64,000 nt of DNA from Hyphomicrobiales bacterium (lineage in GTDB: Bacteria; Pseudomonadota; Alphaproteobacteria; Rhizobiales; Xanthobacteraceae). Positions 8,542 through 16,356 of this stretch are shown piece after piece. The notes under the pieces are model-generated. The model was given only the letters and a program-made list of their open reading frames with translations. It searched no databases and had not been told where the DNA came from. Where the stretch lies: the NCBI GenBank assembly GCA_017305715.1, contig JAFKKG010000008.1, positions 434,001-498,000 of the forward strand, in the 5' to 3' direction. A program made the translations under genes and the position numbers. The stretch's first letter is position 1; each line of letters starts with the position of its first letter.

Positions 8542-9450
8542 TCAGCCTGCGGACGTGCCGCGGGTCACGATCTTGCCGAGGCCCGCGATCAGGCGATCGA
8601 GCACGAAGCCGATGATGCCGACATAGAACAGCGCCAGGATGATTTCGCTGATATGCGAGGAATTCCAGGCATCCCAGATGAAGAAGCCGATGCCGACACC
8701 GCCGATCAGCATTTCCGCCGCGATGATGGCGAGCCAGGACAGGCCGATGCCGATGCGCAGGCCGGTGAAGATGTAGGGGGCCGCGGCCGGAATCATGATC
8801 TTGCCGAAGAACTCCAGCGGATTGAGCTGCACCACGGCCGCGACGTTGCGGTAGTCCTGCGGGATGTTGCGGATGCCGACCGCGGTGTTGATGATGATCG
8901 GCCAGATCGAGGTGATGAAGATCACGAAGATCGCCGAAGGCTGGCCGTCACGGAACGCAGCCAGCGCCAGCGGCAGCCATGCGAGCGGCGGGATGGTGCG
9001 CAACACCTGAAACAGCGGATCGAGCCCGCGCATCGCCCAGACCGATTGTCCGACCAGCGTGCCGAGCGCCACGCCGACAATCGCGGCCAGCGAATAACCA
9101 AGCGCGACGCGCTGAAGGCTGGCGGACAAATGCCAGAACAGGCCCTTGTCGATACCGCCGCGGTCGAAGAAGGGATCGAAGATCAGTTCCTTGGTGTCCT
9201 TGAACACCTTCGAAGGCGGCGGCAGGGTCGAACCGGCGCGCCGGCAGACCAGCTCCCAGAACACCATCAGAAGCACGAGCACGATGAGCGGCGGCACGAC
9301 CCGCACCGCGGCCTCCTTTGCCATCTTGACGTATTTCTCGGCGCGCGGCGGACGGTTCGGCGTCATGGTCACGACCGGAGCGGCGACCGAAGCCGCAGCG
9401 GGCGTCGCAACGGCGGTAGCGGCGTCGGTCTTGAATGCAGGCATGTTCAT
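8542..9450 (-). CDS. nrtB: Nitrate ABC transporter, permease
   Basis: Inner-membrane permease of the NrtB/SsuC family. The start is set at ATG 9450 (then ATG 9444), with GGAGA 10 nt upstream, giving 302 residues. The longer open frame to 9525 would overlap nrtA and add sequence unlike the family. A polar, Ala-rich N-terminal tail of about 60 residues precedes the first membrane segment (VVPPLIVLVLLMVFWELVC). The binding-protein-dependent transport domain follows, with the EAA-like loop in LNPLEFFGKIMIPAAAPYIFTGLRIGIG. It lies between nrtA and nrtC in the operon. Confidence 0.92.
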   Translation of the reverse strand: MNMPAFKTDAATAVATPAAASVAAPVVTMTPNRPPRAEKYVKMAKEAAVRVVPPLIVLVLLMVFWELVCRRAGSTLPPPSKVFKDTKELIFDPFFDRGGIDKGLFWHLSASLQRVALGYSLAAIVGVALGTLVGQSVWAMRGLDPLFQVLRTIPPLAWLPLALAAFRDGQPSAIFVIFITSIWPIIINTAVGIRNIPQDYRNVAAVVQLNPLEFFGKIMIPAAAPYIFTGLRIGIGLSWLAIIAAEMLIGGVGIGFFIWDAWNSSHISEIILALFYVGIIGFVLDRLIAGLGKIVTRGTSAG

Positions 9451-9480
9451 TGGAAACGGGTCTCCGTGCTCAAAATGGCA

Positions 9481-9502
9481 GGCCGCGCGCGAACGCGCGG
9501 CC
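9481..9502 (-). promoter_or_regulatory. Intercistronic stem-loop after nrtA
   Basis: Perfect 9-bp inverted repeat GGCCGCGCG/CGCGCGGCC around a CGAA loop (TTCG on the transcribed strand), 9 nt after the nrtA stop and before the nrtB ribosome binding site. There is no T run. A hairpin here would protect the nrtA part of the mRNA or trim readthrough, the usual way to make more binding protein than membrane subunits. Confidence 0.7.
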
Positions 9503-9511
9503 TCGTCTCGA

Positions 9512-10825
9512 TCAGACTTCAACACGCTTGATGGACAGGGATTTCAGATACGCGGCCGGGTTTTCCGGATCGAACACCTTGCCGTCGAAGAAGGTCTCTT
9601 TGCCGCGCGAGGTCGAGGTCGGGATGTCGGCAGCGGCAACCCCGAGTTCCTTGGCGGCCTCTTTCCAGAGATCCTCGCGGTTGACCTTGGCGATCAACGC
9701 CTTGCCGTCGTAGCCCGCCTCATATTTGCCCCAACGGATATCTTCGGTGATGAACCAGAGGTCATGGCTCTGGAACGGATACGAAGCGTTGTCCTTCCAG
9801 AAGCGCATTTGCTGCGGGCTATTCTCAACGACGCGGCCGGTGCCGTAGTCGAACTTGCCCTTCATGCGGTCGGTGACGTCTTCGACCGGCACGTTGATCC
9901 ACTGGCGCTTGGCGCAGATCGCCGCAGTCTCTTCGCGGTTCTCCATCTTTTCGCACCACTGCTGGGCTTCCATGACCGCCATCAGCAGCGCCTTGGCGGC
10001 CTTCGGATATTTGTCGACATAGGCGGCGCGCATGCCGAAGGATTTCTCCGGATGCTTGTCCCAGAGTTCGCCCGTGGTGAGCGCGGTGTAGCCGATGTTC
10101 TGGTGAATCAGCTGCAGGTTCCACGGCTCGCACACGCAGAACGCGTCCATGGTCCCGACCTTCATGTTGGCAACCATCTGCGCCGGCGGCACGACGATGG
10201 TCTCGATGTCCTTGTCCGGATCGATGCCGCCGGCGGCGAGCCAGTAGCGAATCCACAGGTCATGGGTGCCGCCCGGGAAGGTCATTGCGGCCTTGATCGC
10301 CTTTCCGGAAGCCTTCTTCTTCTCAAGCGCAACCTTGAACGGCGCGGTATCGACGCCGATCTTGAGATCGGCATATTCCTTGGCGACCGAAATGCACTGA
10401 CCGTTCAGGTTGAGCCGCGCCAGGACGTACATCGGCGTCGGCTGGTTGTTCTGCGTCACCTTGCCGGCCGAGATCAGGTAGGGCATCGGGGTCAGGATAT
10501 GCGCGCCGTCGATGCCGTTGCCTTCCGATCCCAGCACGAGGTTGTCGCGCGTGGTGCCCCACGAGGCCTGCTTCTGCACCTCGACATCGGACATGCCGTA
10601 TTTGGCGAAGATGCCCTTCTCCTTGGCGACGAATAGCGGCGAGGCGTCGGTCAGCGCGATGAAGCCAAGCTTGGCAGCCTTCACTTCCGGGCCCGCACCC
10701 TGCGCAAAGGCGCCGGCGGGAAAATTCAGCTTGGCGGCGGCGAGCAATGCCGCCGTGCCAGCGGTCGCCTTGAGGATTTGGCGGCGGCTAACGCCACGCG
10801 AGGTCGGATGGGCAGGCTTCGTCAT
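9512..10825 (-). CDS. nrtA: Nitrate ABC transporter, periplasmic nitrate-binding protein
   Basis: 437-residue binding protein of the NrtA/NasF (CmpA/NrtA) family that captures nitrate, possibly nitrite, in the periplasm. A twin-arginine signal is clear: S-R14-R15-Q-I-L-K followed by a hydrophobic stretch and an AFA|QG cleavage site near residue 42, so it should be exported folded through Tat. The mature domain starts KAAKLGFIALTDASPLFVAKEKG. First gene of the leftward nrtABC-bjgb-flp-nasC operon; AAAGGA lies 11 nt upstream of its ATG. The 340 bp upstream hold the regulatory elements listed separately. Confidence 0.93.
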   Translation of the reverse strand: MTKPAHPTSRGVSRRQILKATAGTAALLAAAKLNFPAGAFAQGAGPEVKAAKLGFIALTDASPLFVAKEKGIFAKYGMSDVEVQKQASWGTTRDNLVLGSEGNGIDGAHILTPMPYLISAGKVTQNNQPTPMYVLARLNLNGQCISVAKEYADLKIGVDTAPFKVALEKKKASGKAIKAAMTFPGGTHDLWIRYWLAAGGIDPDKDIETIVVPPAQMVANMKVGTMDAFCVCEPWNLQLIHQNIGYTALTTGELWDKHPEKSFGMRAAYVDKYPKAAKALLMAVMEAQQWCEKMENREETAAICAKRQWINVPVEDVTDRMKGKFDYGTGRVVENSPQQMRFWKDNASYPFQSHDLWFITEDIRWGKYEAGYDGKALIAKVNREDLWKEAAKELGVAAADIPTSTSRGKETFFDGKVFDPENPAAYLKSLSIKRVEV

Positions 10826-10950
10826 TTGTATCGCTGTCCTTTGCGTCTGGAACGGGCCGTCCGTTTGGTGCCGCCGCGCCAGGCGCAGAAAGGCGCGTTC
10901 CGGGGAGGCCCGGAATGGCGGCGGTGCAAGTCGGATGATTGGTCTCGAGG

Positions 10951-10968
10951 GACGGCATCAATGGCGTC
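10951..10968 (-). promoter_or_regulatory. Candidate ANTAR-type (NasT) antitermination hairpin in the nrtA leader
   Basis: On the transcribed strand GACGCCATTGATGCCGTC folds as GACG/CGTC, one C-C mismatch, a C-G pair and the hexaloop ATTGAT with A at position 1 and G at position 4. That is the loop rule for RNA hairpins bound by ANTAR proteins such as NasT, the known regulator of nas leaders. Further downstream (10854-10926) come two strong GC hairpins, TTCCGGG/CCCGGAA and CGCGCC/GGCGCG, that could be the attenuator. The second A1/G4 hexaloop normally expected was not found, so this is a hypothesis. Confidence 0.4.
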
Positions 10969-10979
10969 AGCACACACTA

Positions 10980-10996
10980 TTCAAGCTTCGTGCCAA
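10980..10996 (-). promoter_or_regulatory. Sigma-54 (RpoN)-like promoter of the nitrate operon
   Basis: The transcribed strand reads TTGGCACGAAGCTTGAA, against the consensus YTGGCACGN4TTGCW. The -24 element is perfect and spacing is correct, with one mismatch in the -12 element (A for C). Predicted transcription would begin near 10969, giving a leader of about 145 nt. NtrC/RpoN control of nitrate assimilation is established in rhizobia. Confidence 0.55.
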
Positions 10997-11095
10997 GCCT
11001 TTCCGATCCGTAAAAATTAGTTATTTCAATAGGTTGCCTATTCAGCGAGGTGTCACTGAAGAACTGCTGTTCGCATTCTAAATTTGCGATTCGCT

Positions 11096-11122
11096 CAATT
11101 CTTGTGCGCCGCACAAGAATTG
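11096..11122. promoter_or_regulatory. Perfect 13-bp palindrome upstream of the nitrate operon
   Basis: CAATTCTTGTGCG and its exact complement are separated by one base. The centre (11109) is about 115 bp upstream of the sigma-54-like element, the usual place for an enhancer-binding site. The core GTGC-GCC-GCAC has the half-site letters of NtrC sites but in the reverse arrangement, so the binder is uncertain. It could also act as a transcript-end hairpin for the hydrolase gene that stops at 11166, though no T run follows. Confidence 0.55.
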
Positions 11123-11165
11123 GGCAGGGCGATTTTGCGCGCCGCGTTCGACCCCAAGCAGCGGC

Positions 11166-12062
11166 TCACCTGTATTCGATTCCGCGCTGAAAATTCCTCG
11201 ATTTGATCAGCGCCAGGGCCCGGTCCATCGTCTCCTTGTCGGCGCCGGCGTTGTGCTCCATGTGCCAGCCATGGAAGGTGTAAGCCGGGCCCTTGTCCTC
11301 ATAGCCGTGATACATGCCCTTGAACTCGACGATCTGCACGGGGGCGTTCGATGCAGTGTCGATCTCCTTGCAGACCTTGGGATCGTTGGCGTTGTCCTTC
11401 TCGCCCACGAACATCACGAGCGGAATGCCGGCGCGCGATTTGGTCAGCCCGGCGCAACCGGGCGAAACCGCGAAGATCGCCGCGAACCGGTTTGGATGGC
11501 CGCGCACCTGGGAGGCGTCGGCGATCATCACGGCGGCGGTGCCGCCATTGCTGCGGCCCATGACGAAGACGTCGTCCGGTTTCGCCAGTTTCCGGTCGAT
11601 CAGATAGTCGAGCGCCGAATAGGCATCTTCCGCGCGCCGCCAGCCCCAATGATAATTCGCTGACCCGCAGACTTCCTTGACGTTGCGCGTCCTAAAACTG
11701 TCCAGGATCAGCACGCCATAGCCCTGATCGAGAAATAGCTGCGCCTTTTCCCGGGCCCACCTGACCACCGGCGGCGACAAGCCCGAGCAGCCGTGCATCA
11801 GGATCACGTAAGGCACGGCGCCCGAGACGCCTCTCGGCTTCATCAATTCGGCTTCGAGAAAACCATCGCGCTGGATCCGGCCGCCTTCTTCCGGCGCGCC
11901 ATTGCTGAAGGATTTCGACCGCCCGGACTTGTATTTATTCTCTGGCGAATAATTGTCCTCGGAATTGTGCGCGTAATCGCCTTTCCAGGGAATCTTGACC
12001 TTCTCCGCCTTGGCCGCCGCGGCGAACAGGATCAACGCGGCGACGACGAGAACAAATCGCAT
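11166..12062 (-). CDS. Exported alpha/beta hydrolase (dienelactone-hydrolase-like)
   Basis: 298-residue protein with an N-terminal signal peptide (MRFVLVVAALILFAAAAKA, cleavage near 19), so it should act in the periplasm. The oxyanion-hole motif HGCSGL is at 90-95 and the nucleophile elbow GRSNGG gives Ser171; the late His is probably in FKGMYHGYED. It resembles dienelactone hydrolases, but those use a Cys nucleophile. Many Cys (including VCGSAN, PGCAGL and KVCKE) fit disulfide-bonded periplasmic folding. It starts 7 bp after the dioxygenase stop codon, so the two are an operon. The substrate is unknown. Confidence 0.85.
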   Translation of the reverse strand: MRFVLVVAALILFAAAAKAEKVKIPWKGDYAHNSEDNYSPENKYKSGRSKSFSNGAPEEGGRIQRDGFLEAELMKPRGVSGAVPYVILMHGCSGLSPPVVRWAREKAQLFLDQGYGVLILDSFRTRNVKEVCGSANYHWGWRRAEDAYSALDYLIDRKLAKPDDVFVMGRSNGGTAAVMIADASQVRGHPNRFAAIFAVSPGCAGLTKSRAGIPLVMFVGEKDNANDPKVCKEIDTASNAPVQIVEFKGMYHGYEDKGPAYTFHGWHMEHNAGADKETMDRALALIKSRNFQRGIEYR

Positions 12063-12069
12063 TTTCAGC

Positions 12070-12984
12070 TCAGGCGTCTTCCGTGGCTTTGGCCATCATC
12101 GGTTTGGGAGCGGCGCCACCGCCGGGTTTCATCCTGAATTCGTAGCTCATCAGGTGCCAAGGCCCGTCCGCCGGCTTGCCATCCGGCATGGTGGCGTCGG
12201 TGCGCTTTTCGATTTTCGCGATCAGTTCGTCCTTGACGCCGAACACCACGTCGGAATCGATGTATTTGTCGCCTTCCATAAACACATGCGTGATCAACGG
12301 CTCGTAACCGGGCGCCGCGACCAGGAAGTGCACATGCGCCGGCCGCATCGCATGGCGCCGGGTCTGGATGATCATCTCGCCGACCGGACCGTCGGTCGGG
12401 ATCGGATAGCTGCACGGCAGGATGGTGCGGAAGTAGAACCGGCCATCGGCATCGGTGACGAAGCGCGCCCGCGACGACGGCCCTTCGGTCGCATAAGTCG
12501 GCCGCTGTGAATCGTAGTAGCCTTCATCGTCGGCGTGCCAGATATCGACCGGTACATTCGCCAGCGGCTTGCCCGCAAGATCGGTAACGCGGCTGGCCAC
12601 GAACATCCGCTCGCCCGGCAAATTGGCCGACACGTCGGTGCCGTGCGGCATCACCTTGTGTTCGCCGACATAGAACGGCCCGAGCACCGTGGTTTCGGTG
12701 GCCCCCTCGCGTTCCCTGTGGTTGACGGCGTCGACCAGCATTGAGACCCCGAGCACGTCGGAGAGCAGGATGAACTCCTGGCGGATCGGCGTGCACTTCT
12801 GACCGGTCCGGGTCAGGAAATCGATGGCATATTCCCATTCCTCGAAGGTGAGATCGGTCTTGCTGACGTATTCGTGCAGCGACTTCACCAGTTCCTGCAG
12901 GAGGAATTTCGCCCGCGGGTTTGGCGTGTCGTCAAAGCTGCGGATCACGGCGGCGGTCAGTTCGGTTTCGTTGAATTGGGGCAT
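12070..12984 (-). CDS. Intradiol ring-cleavage dioxygenase (catechol/hydroxyquinol 1,2-dioxygenase family)
   Basis: 304-residue non-haem Fe(III) enzyme that cleaves catecholic rings between the two hydroxyls to give cis,cis-muconate or maleylacetate-type products. Start ATG 12984 has AGGA 8 nt upstream. The N-terminal dimerisation/catechol domain is residues 1-100, followed by the dioxygenase C domain (LGPFYV onward). The four iron ligands fit by spacing: Tyr157, Tyr193 (SYPIP), His217 and His219 (PAHVHF), matching 164/200/224/226 of Acinetobacter catechol 1,2-dioxygenase. Whether the substrate is catechol or hydroxyquinol cannot be settled by eye. It is paired with the exported hydrolase downstream. 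Confidence 0.9.
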   Translation of the reverse strand: MPQFNETELTAAVIRSFDDTPNPRAKFLLQELVKSLHEYVSKTDLTFEEWEYAIDFLTRTGQKCTPIRQEFILLSDVLGVSMLVDAVNHREREGATETTVLGPFYVGEHKVMPHGTDVSANLPGERMFVASRVTDLAGKPLANVPVDIWHADDEGYYDSQRPTYATEGPSSRARFVTDADGRFYFRTILPCSYPIPTDGPVGEMIIQTRRHAMRPAHVHFLVAAPGYEPLITHVFMEGDKYIDSDVVFGVKDELIAKIEKRTDATMPDGKPADGPWHLMSYEFRMKPGGGAAPKPMMAKATEDA

Positions 12985-13121
12985 TTTGGCTGTCCTGCAG
13001 GCTGCACGGTGGCTGGCCCGAGCGTACACTACCCTTCCGTGCGGGGTAAGCGCAGGCGGTTGGAACGGCCCACACTTTTCGGCTATCAAGGTGGCCCTCG
13101 CCAGCCGGAGATCAGCCCCCG

Positions 13122-14396
13122 ATGTTAGCCCCCACCCCCGCCTCGCCCGAATCCGCCGGAATGTCGAAAACGGCGCTCGACCGCCTCGAAAACCACCTGA
13201 AGCAGCGCTACGTCGACGCCGGCCGCTTCCCGGGAACGCAGGTCCTGATCTACCGCCGCGGCAAGGTCGTGCACTCGGCCGTCCAGGGTTACGCCGACCT
13301 TGAGCGCAAGGTCCCGGTCAAGGACGACACCATCTTCCGCATCTACTCGATGACCAAGCCGATCACCAGCGTGGCCTTCATGATGCTGTTCGAGGAAGGC
13401 CGCGTCGCGCTCGACGAGCCCGTCCATAAATACATTCCGGAATGGAAGAATCTCGGCGTGTTCCTGGCCGGCACCTTTCCCGCGTTCCTGACCCGGCCAC
13501 CGACCCGGCCGATGCTGATCGTGGACCTGTTGCGGCACACCTCGGGTCTTACCTATGGTTTCCAGCAGCGCTCCAACGTCGACGCCGCCTACCGCGAGAA
13601 GAAGGTCGGCGAAGTTGAAAAAGCCGGCACGCTGCAGACCATGATCGAAGACCTCGCAAAAATCCCGCTGGAATTTTCGCCGGGCGAGGGCTGGAACTAT
13701 TCGGTCGCCACCGACGTGCTCGGCTATCTCATCGGCAAGATCAGCGGCATGCCGTTCGAACAGTTTTTGAAGGAGCGCATCTTCAATCCGCTCGGCATGA
13801 ACGACACCGACTTCTTCGTGCCATCGGACAAGGCGCATCGTTTCGCGGCGTGTTACTCCGCCGATCCCGGCGGCGGCTTCAACCCGCTTGCCGCCGATCG
13901 CAAGGGCACGCTGACCTTGCAGGACGATCCGGCGACGAGTTCGTTCCTGTCGCCGCCCTCGTTCATCTCCGGCGGCGGCGGACTATGTTCGACCGCGGCC
14001 GACTATCTGACCTTCTGCCGGGCGCTGCTGGGCGGCGGCGAGCTCGGCGGCGTCAGGCTGCTGGGGCCAAAGACGCTGAAGTTGATGACGTCGAACCACC
14101 TGCCCGGCGGCGTCGATCTGCCGGCGATGTCGCGGTCGCTGTTCAGCGAAGCCGCCTATAACGGCATCGGCTTCGGCCTCGGCTTTGCCGTCACGATGCA
14201 TCCGGCGCAGACGCTGATCCCCGGCAGCCCCGGCGAATTCAACTGGGGCGGTGCGGCGACGACGTCATTCTTCATCGATCCGGCCGAAGAGCTGATCACG
14301 ATCTTCATGACGCAGGTGCTGCCGTCGAGCGCCTACCCGCTGCGCCGCGAATTGCGCACCATGGTGTATTCGGCGATCACCGAGAGCAATCTGTGA
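13122..14396 (+). CDS. Serine hydrolase, class C beta-lactamase/EstB family
   Basis: 424-residue member of the beta-lactamase-related serine hydrolases, which are mostly esterases or DD-peptidases. The nucleophile motif SMTK is at 76-79 and the second motif Tyr193-Ser-Val at 193-195; the third motif is probably the W-G-G-A region in FNWGGAATTSFFIDP. No signal peptide is seen, so a cytoplasmic esterase is likelier than a peptidoglycan enzyme. It is divergent from the dioxygenase gene with 137 bp between the starts. A strong hairpin follows it. Confidence 0.87.
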   Translation: MLAPTPASPESAGMSKTALDRLENHLKQRYVDAGRFPGTQVLIYRRGKVVHSAVQGYADLERKVPVKDDTIFRIYSMTKPITSVAFMMLFEEGRVALDEPVHKYIPEWKNLGVFLAGTFPAFLTRPPTRPMLIVDLLRHTSGLTYGFQQRSNVDAAYREKKVGEVEKAGTLQTMIEDLAKIPLEFSPGEGWNYSVATDVLGYLIGKISGMPFEQFLKERIFNPLGMNDTDFFVPSDKAHRFAACYSADPGGGFNPLAADRKGTLTLQDDPATSSFLSPPSFISGGGGLCSTAADYLTFCRALLGGGELGGVRLLGPKTLKLMTSNHLPGGVDLPAMSRSLFSEAAYNGIGFGLGFAVTMHPAQTLIPGSPGEFNWGGAATTSFFIDPAEELITIFMTQVLPSSAYPLRRELRTMVYSAITESNL

Positions 14397-14409
14397 AACC
14401 GGAAACCGA

Positions 14410-14437
14410 CCCCGCGGCGCGCGCCGTCGCCGCGGGG
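14410..14437. terminator. Bidirectional terminator-type hairpin
   Basis: CCCCGCGGCG and CGCCGCGGGG form a perfect 10-bp stem with an 8-nt loop between the convergent stop codons of the serine hydrolase (14396) and dctM (14443). T runs are weak on both sides, but position and symmetry fit a shared transcript end. Confidence 0.65.
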
Positions 14438-14442
14438 GAGGA

Positions 14443-15762
14443 TTATTTCAGCATCTCCGGCACGATCAGGCGCGGCAGGAACAGCGACACGTTCGGCCAG
14501 ACGATCAGCGCCGCCAGCACCAGCAGCATCGGGATCAGCATGATCACGGTGTCCTTAAGCGCATAGCGCAGCCGCACCCCCGCGATCGAGCAGGCGATCA
14601 TCAGGCAGAGGCCGTAAGGCGGCGTCACCAGCCCGAACGCCAGCGAGACGATCGAGATGATCGCGAACTGCACCGGGTGCAGATCGACCGACCGCGCCAG
14701 CGGCTCCAGCACGGTGCCGACGATCACGATCGCCGGAATGGCGTCGAGGAAGCAGCCGACGACCAGGAAACAGAAGGAGATGAAGAAGCCAGCCGCAATG
14801 GGCCCCATGCCCCAGGTCGAGACATTGGCAAGCAACGCCTCGGGAATCTTGTAGTAGGCGAGCAGCCAGCCGAACGCGCTGGCGGTGCCGACGCAGAACA
14901 GCGCAACCCCCGCAAGACGCCCGGTGTCGAGCAACGCCTTGTAGAGCTCCTTGATGCCGGTTTCCCGGTAGAAGAAGGTCGAGAGCACCACGGAATAGAG
15001 CACAGCCACGCAAGCGGACTCGGTGGCGGTGAACCAGCCAAGCAGAATGCCGCCGACGATAATGAACGGCGTGATCAGCGCCGGGATCGAGCGCCACATC
15101 GAGCAGCGCATCTCCACCCATGTGGCCTTCGGATAGGTCGGATAGCCACGACGAACCGCATAGATATGCACGGTCGCCATCTGCGCGCCCGCGATCAAGA
15201 TTCCCGGCACGATGCCGGCGAGATACATCGCCGCGATCGATGTCGAGATCAGACCGCCCCACACGATCATCAGGATCGACGGCGGAATGATGACCGCAAG
15301 CACCGCCGATACCGCCGTGATGGCGATCGAGAACGAGAGGTCGTAGCCCTCCTTGGTCTGGGCATCGATGAAGATCTTCGACTGGCTCGCCGCATCGGCG
15401 GTCGAAGAACCGGAGATGCCGGCGAAGAACACCGACAGCACGACGTTGATCTGCGCCAGCGAGCCCGGCCAGTGCCCGACCATGGCGCGGGACAACGCGA
15501 CCAGCCGGTCCGTAATGCCGCCAATACCCATCAGGTTGGCGGTCAGCAGAAAGAACGGCACCGCGAGCAGAATGAAGGAATTGTAGGCGTTGAAGGTTTC
15601 CTGCGCGAGCATCATCGCCGAGAGCCGCGGTTCGATCAGCAGGATCGGCAGGCAGGCAAGCCCGAGCGCGAAGGCGACGGGCACGCGGATGATCAAGAGG
15701 CCGACGAAGACACCGAACAGGATCATGGCGGCCTGGCCGGCGGAGAGGACGGTGCCGGTCAT
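14443..15762 (-). CDS. dctM: TRAP transporter large permease (DctM family)
   Basis: 439-residue integral membrane protein with about 12 hydrophobic segments spread over its length, the usual size of DctM. It forms the ion-coupled translocation channel of a tripartite (TRAP) secondary transporter together with DctQ. Characteristic stretches include FFAGISGSSTADAASQ and GLVTPPYGLCLMIACSIAG. Its ATG overlaps the dctQ stop codon (ATGA, 15759-15762), showing translational coupling. It is the last gene of the leftward dctP-dctQ-dctM operon. Confidence 0.93.
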   Translation of the reverse strand: MTGTVLSAGQAAMILFGVFVGLLIIRVPVAFALGLACLPILLIEPRLSAMMLAQETFNAYNSFILLAVPFFLLTANLMGIGGITDRLVALSRAMVGHWPGSLAQINVVLSVFFAGISGSSTADAASQSKIFIDAQTKEGYDLSFSIAITAVSAVLAVIIPPSILMIVWGGLISTSIAAMYLAGIVPGILIAGAQMATVHIYAVRRGYPTYPKATWVEMRCSMWRSIPALITPFIIVGGILLGWFTATESACVAVLYSVVLSTFFYRETGIKELYKALLDTGRLAGVALFCVGTASAFGWLLAYYKIPEALLANVSTWGMGPIAAGFFISFCFLVVGCFLDAIPAIVIVGTVLEPLARSVDLHPVQFAIISIVSLAFGLVTPPYGLCLMIACSIAGVRLRYALKDTVIMLIPMLLVLAALIVWPNVSLFLPRLIVPEMLK

Positions 15763-16274
15763 GGCTTGTTCCCCAGGAGAACGCGCGCTTCATCGACGAT
15801 CTGCTCGCCGGCGAACACGATCCACGTCACTCCCGCCACCGGCCATGCGACATGAATCAGCCAGAGCGGCAGGTCGGCGAGCTCCGACGTCCGGTTCCAG
15901 GCAAACCGCGTGAATTCGATACCGGCCCACACGAACACCAGCGCCAGCGCCAGGATGCCAAGGCGCGCCAAGATCCGCACAGCGGCCTCGGACCGCCGCG
16001 ACAGATCGGGCCAGATGTCGACTTCGAAATGCTGCGCCTCCCTGACGCCGACCATGGCTCCGATCATGATGGTCCAGACGAACAGGAATCGCGCCATCTC
16101 CTCGGTCCAGATGTAGGACGGAATGAAGGGCGTGTAGCGCGAGACGATCTGCAGCGTCACGGGAATGACCAGGATGCCGACGCAGGCGGCCAGCAGGATT
16201 TCCAGCAACTTCGCATAGGCGGCCGTTACGCGCCGCCACGGCGACGGACTGGTCTCAATCGGTAGTTCGGTCAT
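15759..16274 (-). CDS. dctQ: TRAP transporter small permease (DctQ family)
   Basis: 171-residue protein with four hydrophobic segments, as in DctQ subunits that complex with DctM. The family pattern ...YTPFIPSYIWTEEMARFLFVWTIMIGAMVGVREAQHFEVD is plainly present. It follows dctP after an 81-bp gap that contains a hairpin, and overlaps dctM by 4 bp. Confidence 0.92.
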   Translation of the reverse strand: MTELPIETSPSPWRRVTAAYAKLLEILLAACVGILVIPVTLQIVSRYTPFIPSYIWTEEMARFLFVWTIMIGAMVGVREAQHFEVDIWPDLSRRSEAAVRILARLGILALALVFVWAGIEFTRFAWNRTSELADLPLWLIHVAWPVAGVTWIVFAGEQIVDEARVLLGNKP

Positions 16275-16337
16275 CGGCGCCCCCGCGCGGCAACACTCAT
16301 CAAACGGGGCAAGCGCTGAAGCCTGCCCCGAAACTCC

Positions 16338-16356
16338 GGCCTGCGATGCGCAGGCC
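16338..16356 (-). promoter_or_regulatory. Intercistronic stem-loop after dctP
   Basis: Perfect 8-bp inverted repeat GGCCTGCG/CGCAGGCC with a 3-nt loop, beginning at the last base of the dctP stop codon. There is no T run. As after nrtA, it probably stabilises the upstream binding-protein message relative to the permease genes. Confidence 0.65.

Noticed and set aside
7579-10636. Long + strand open frames (650 and 496 codons) opposite nrtC, nrtB and nrtA
   Set aside because: Their translations are His/Arg/Asp-rich mirror sequences, and the leftward genes carry clear Walker, permease and Tat motifs.
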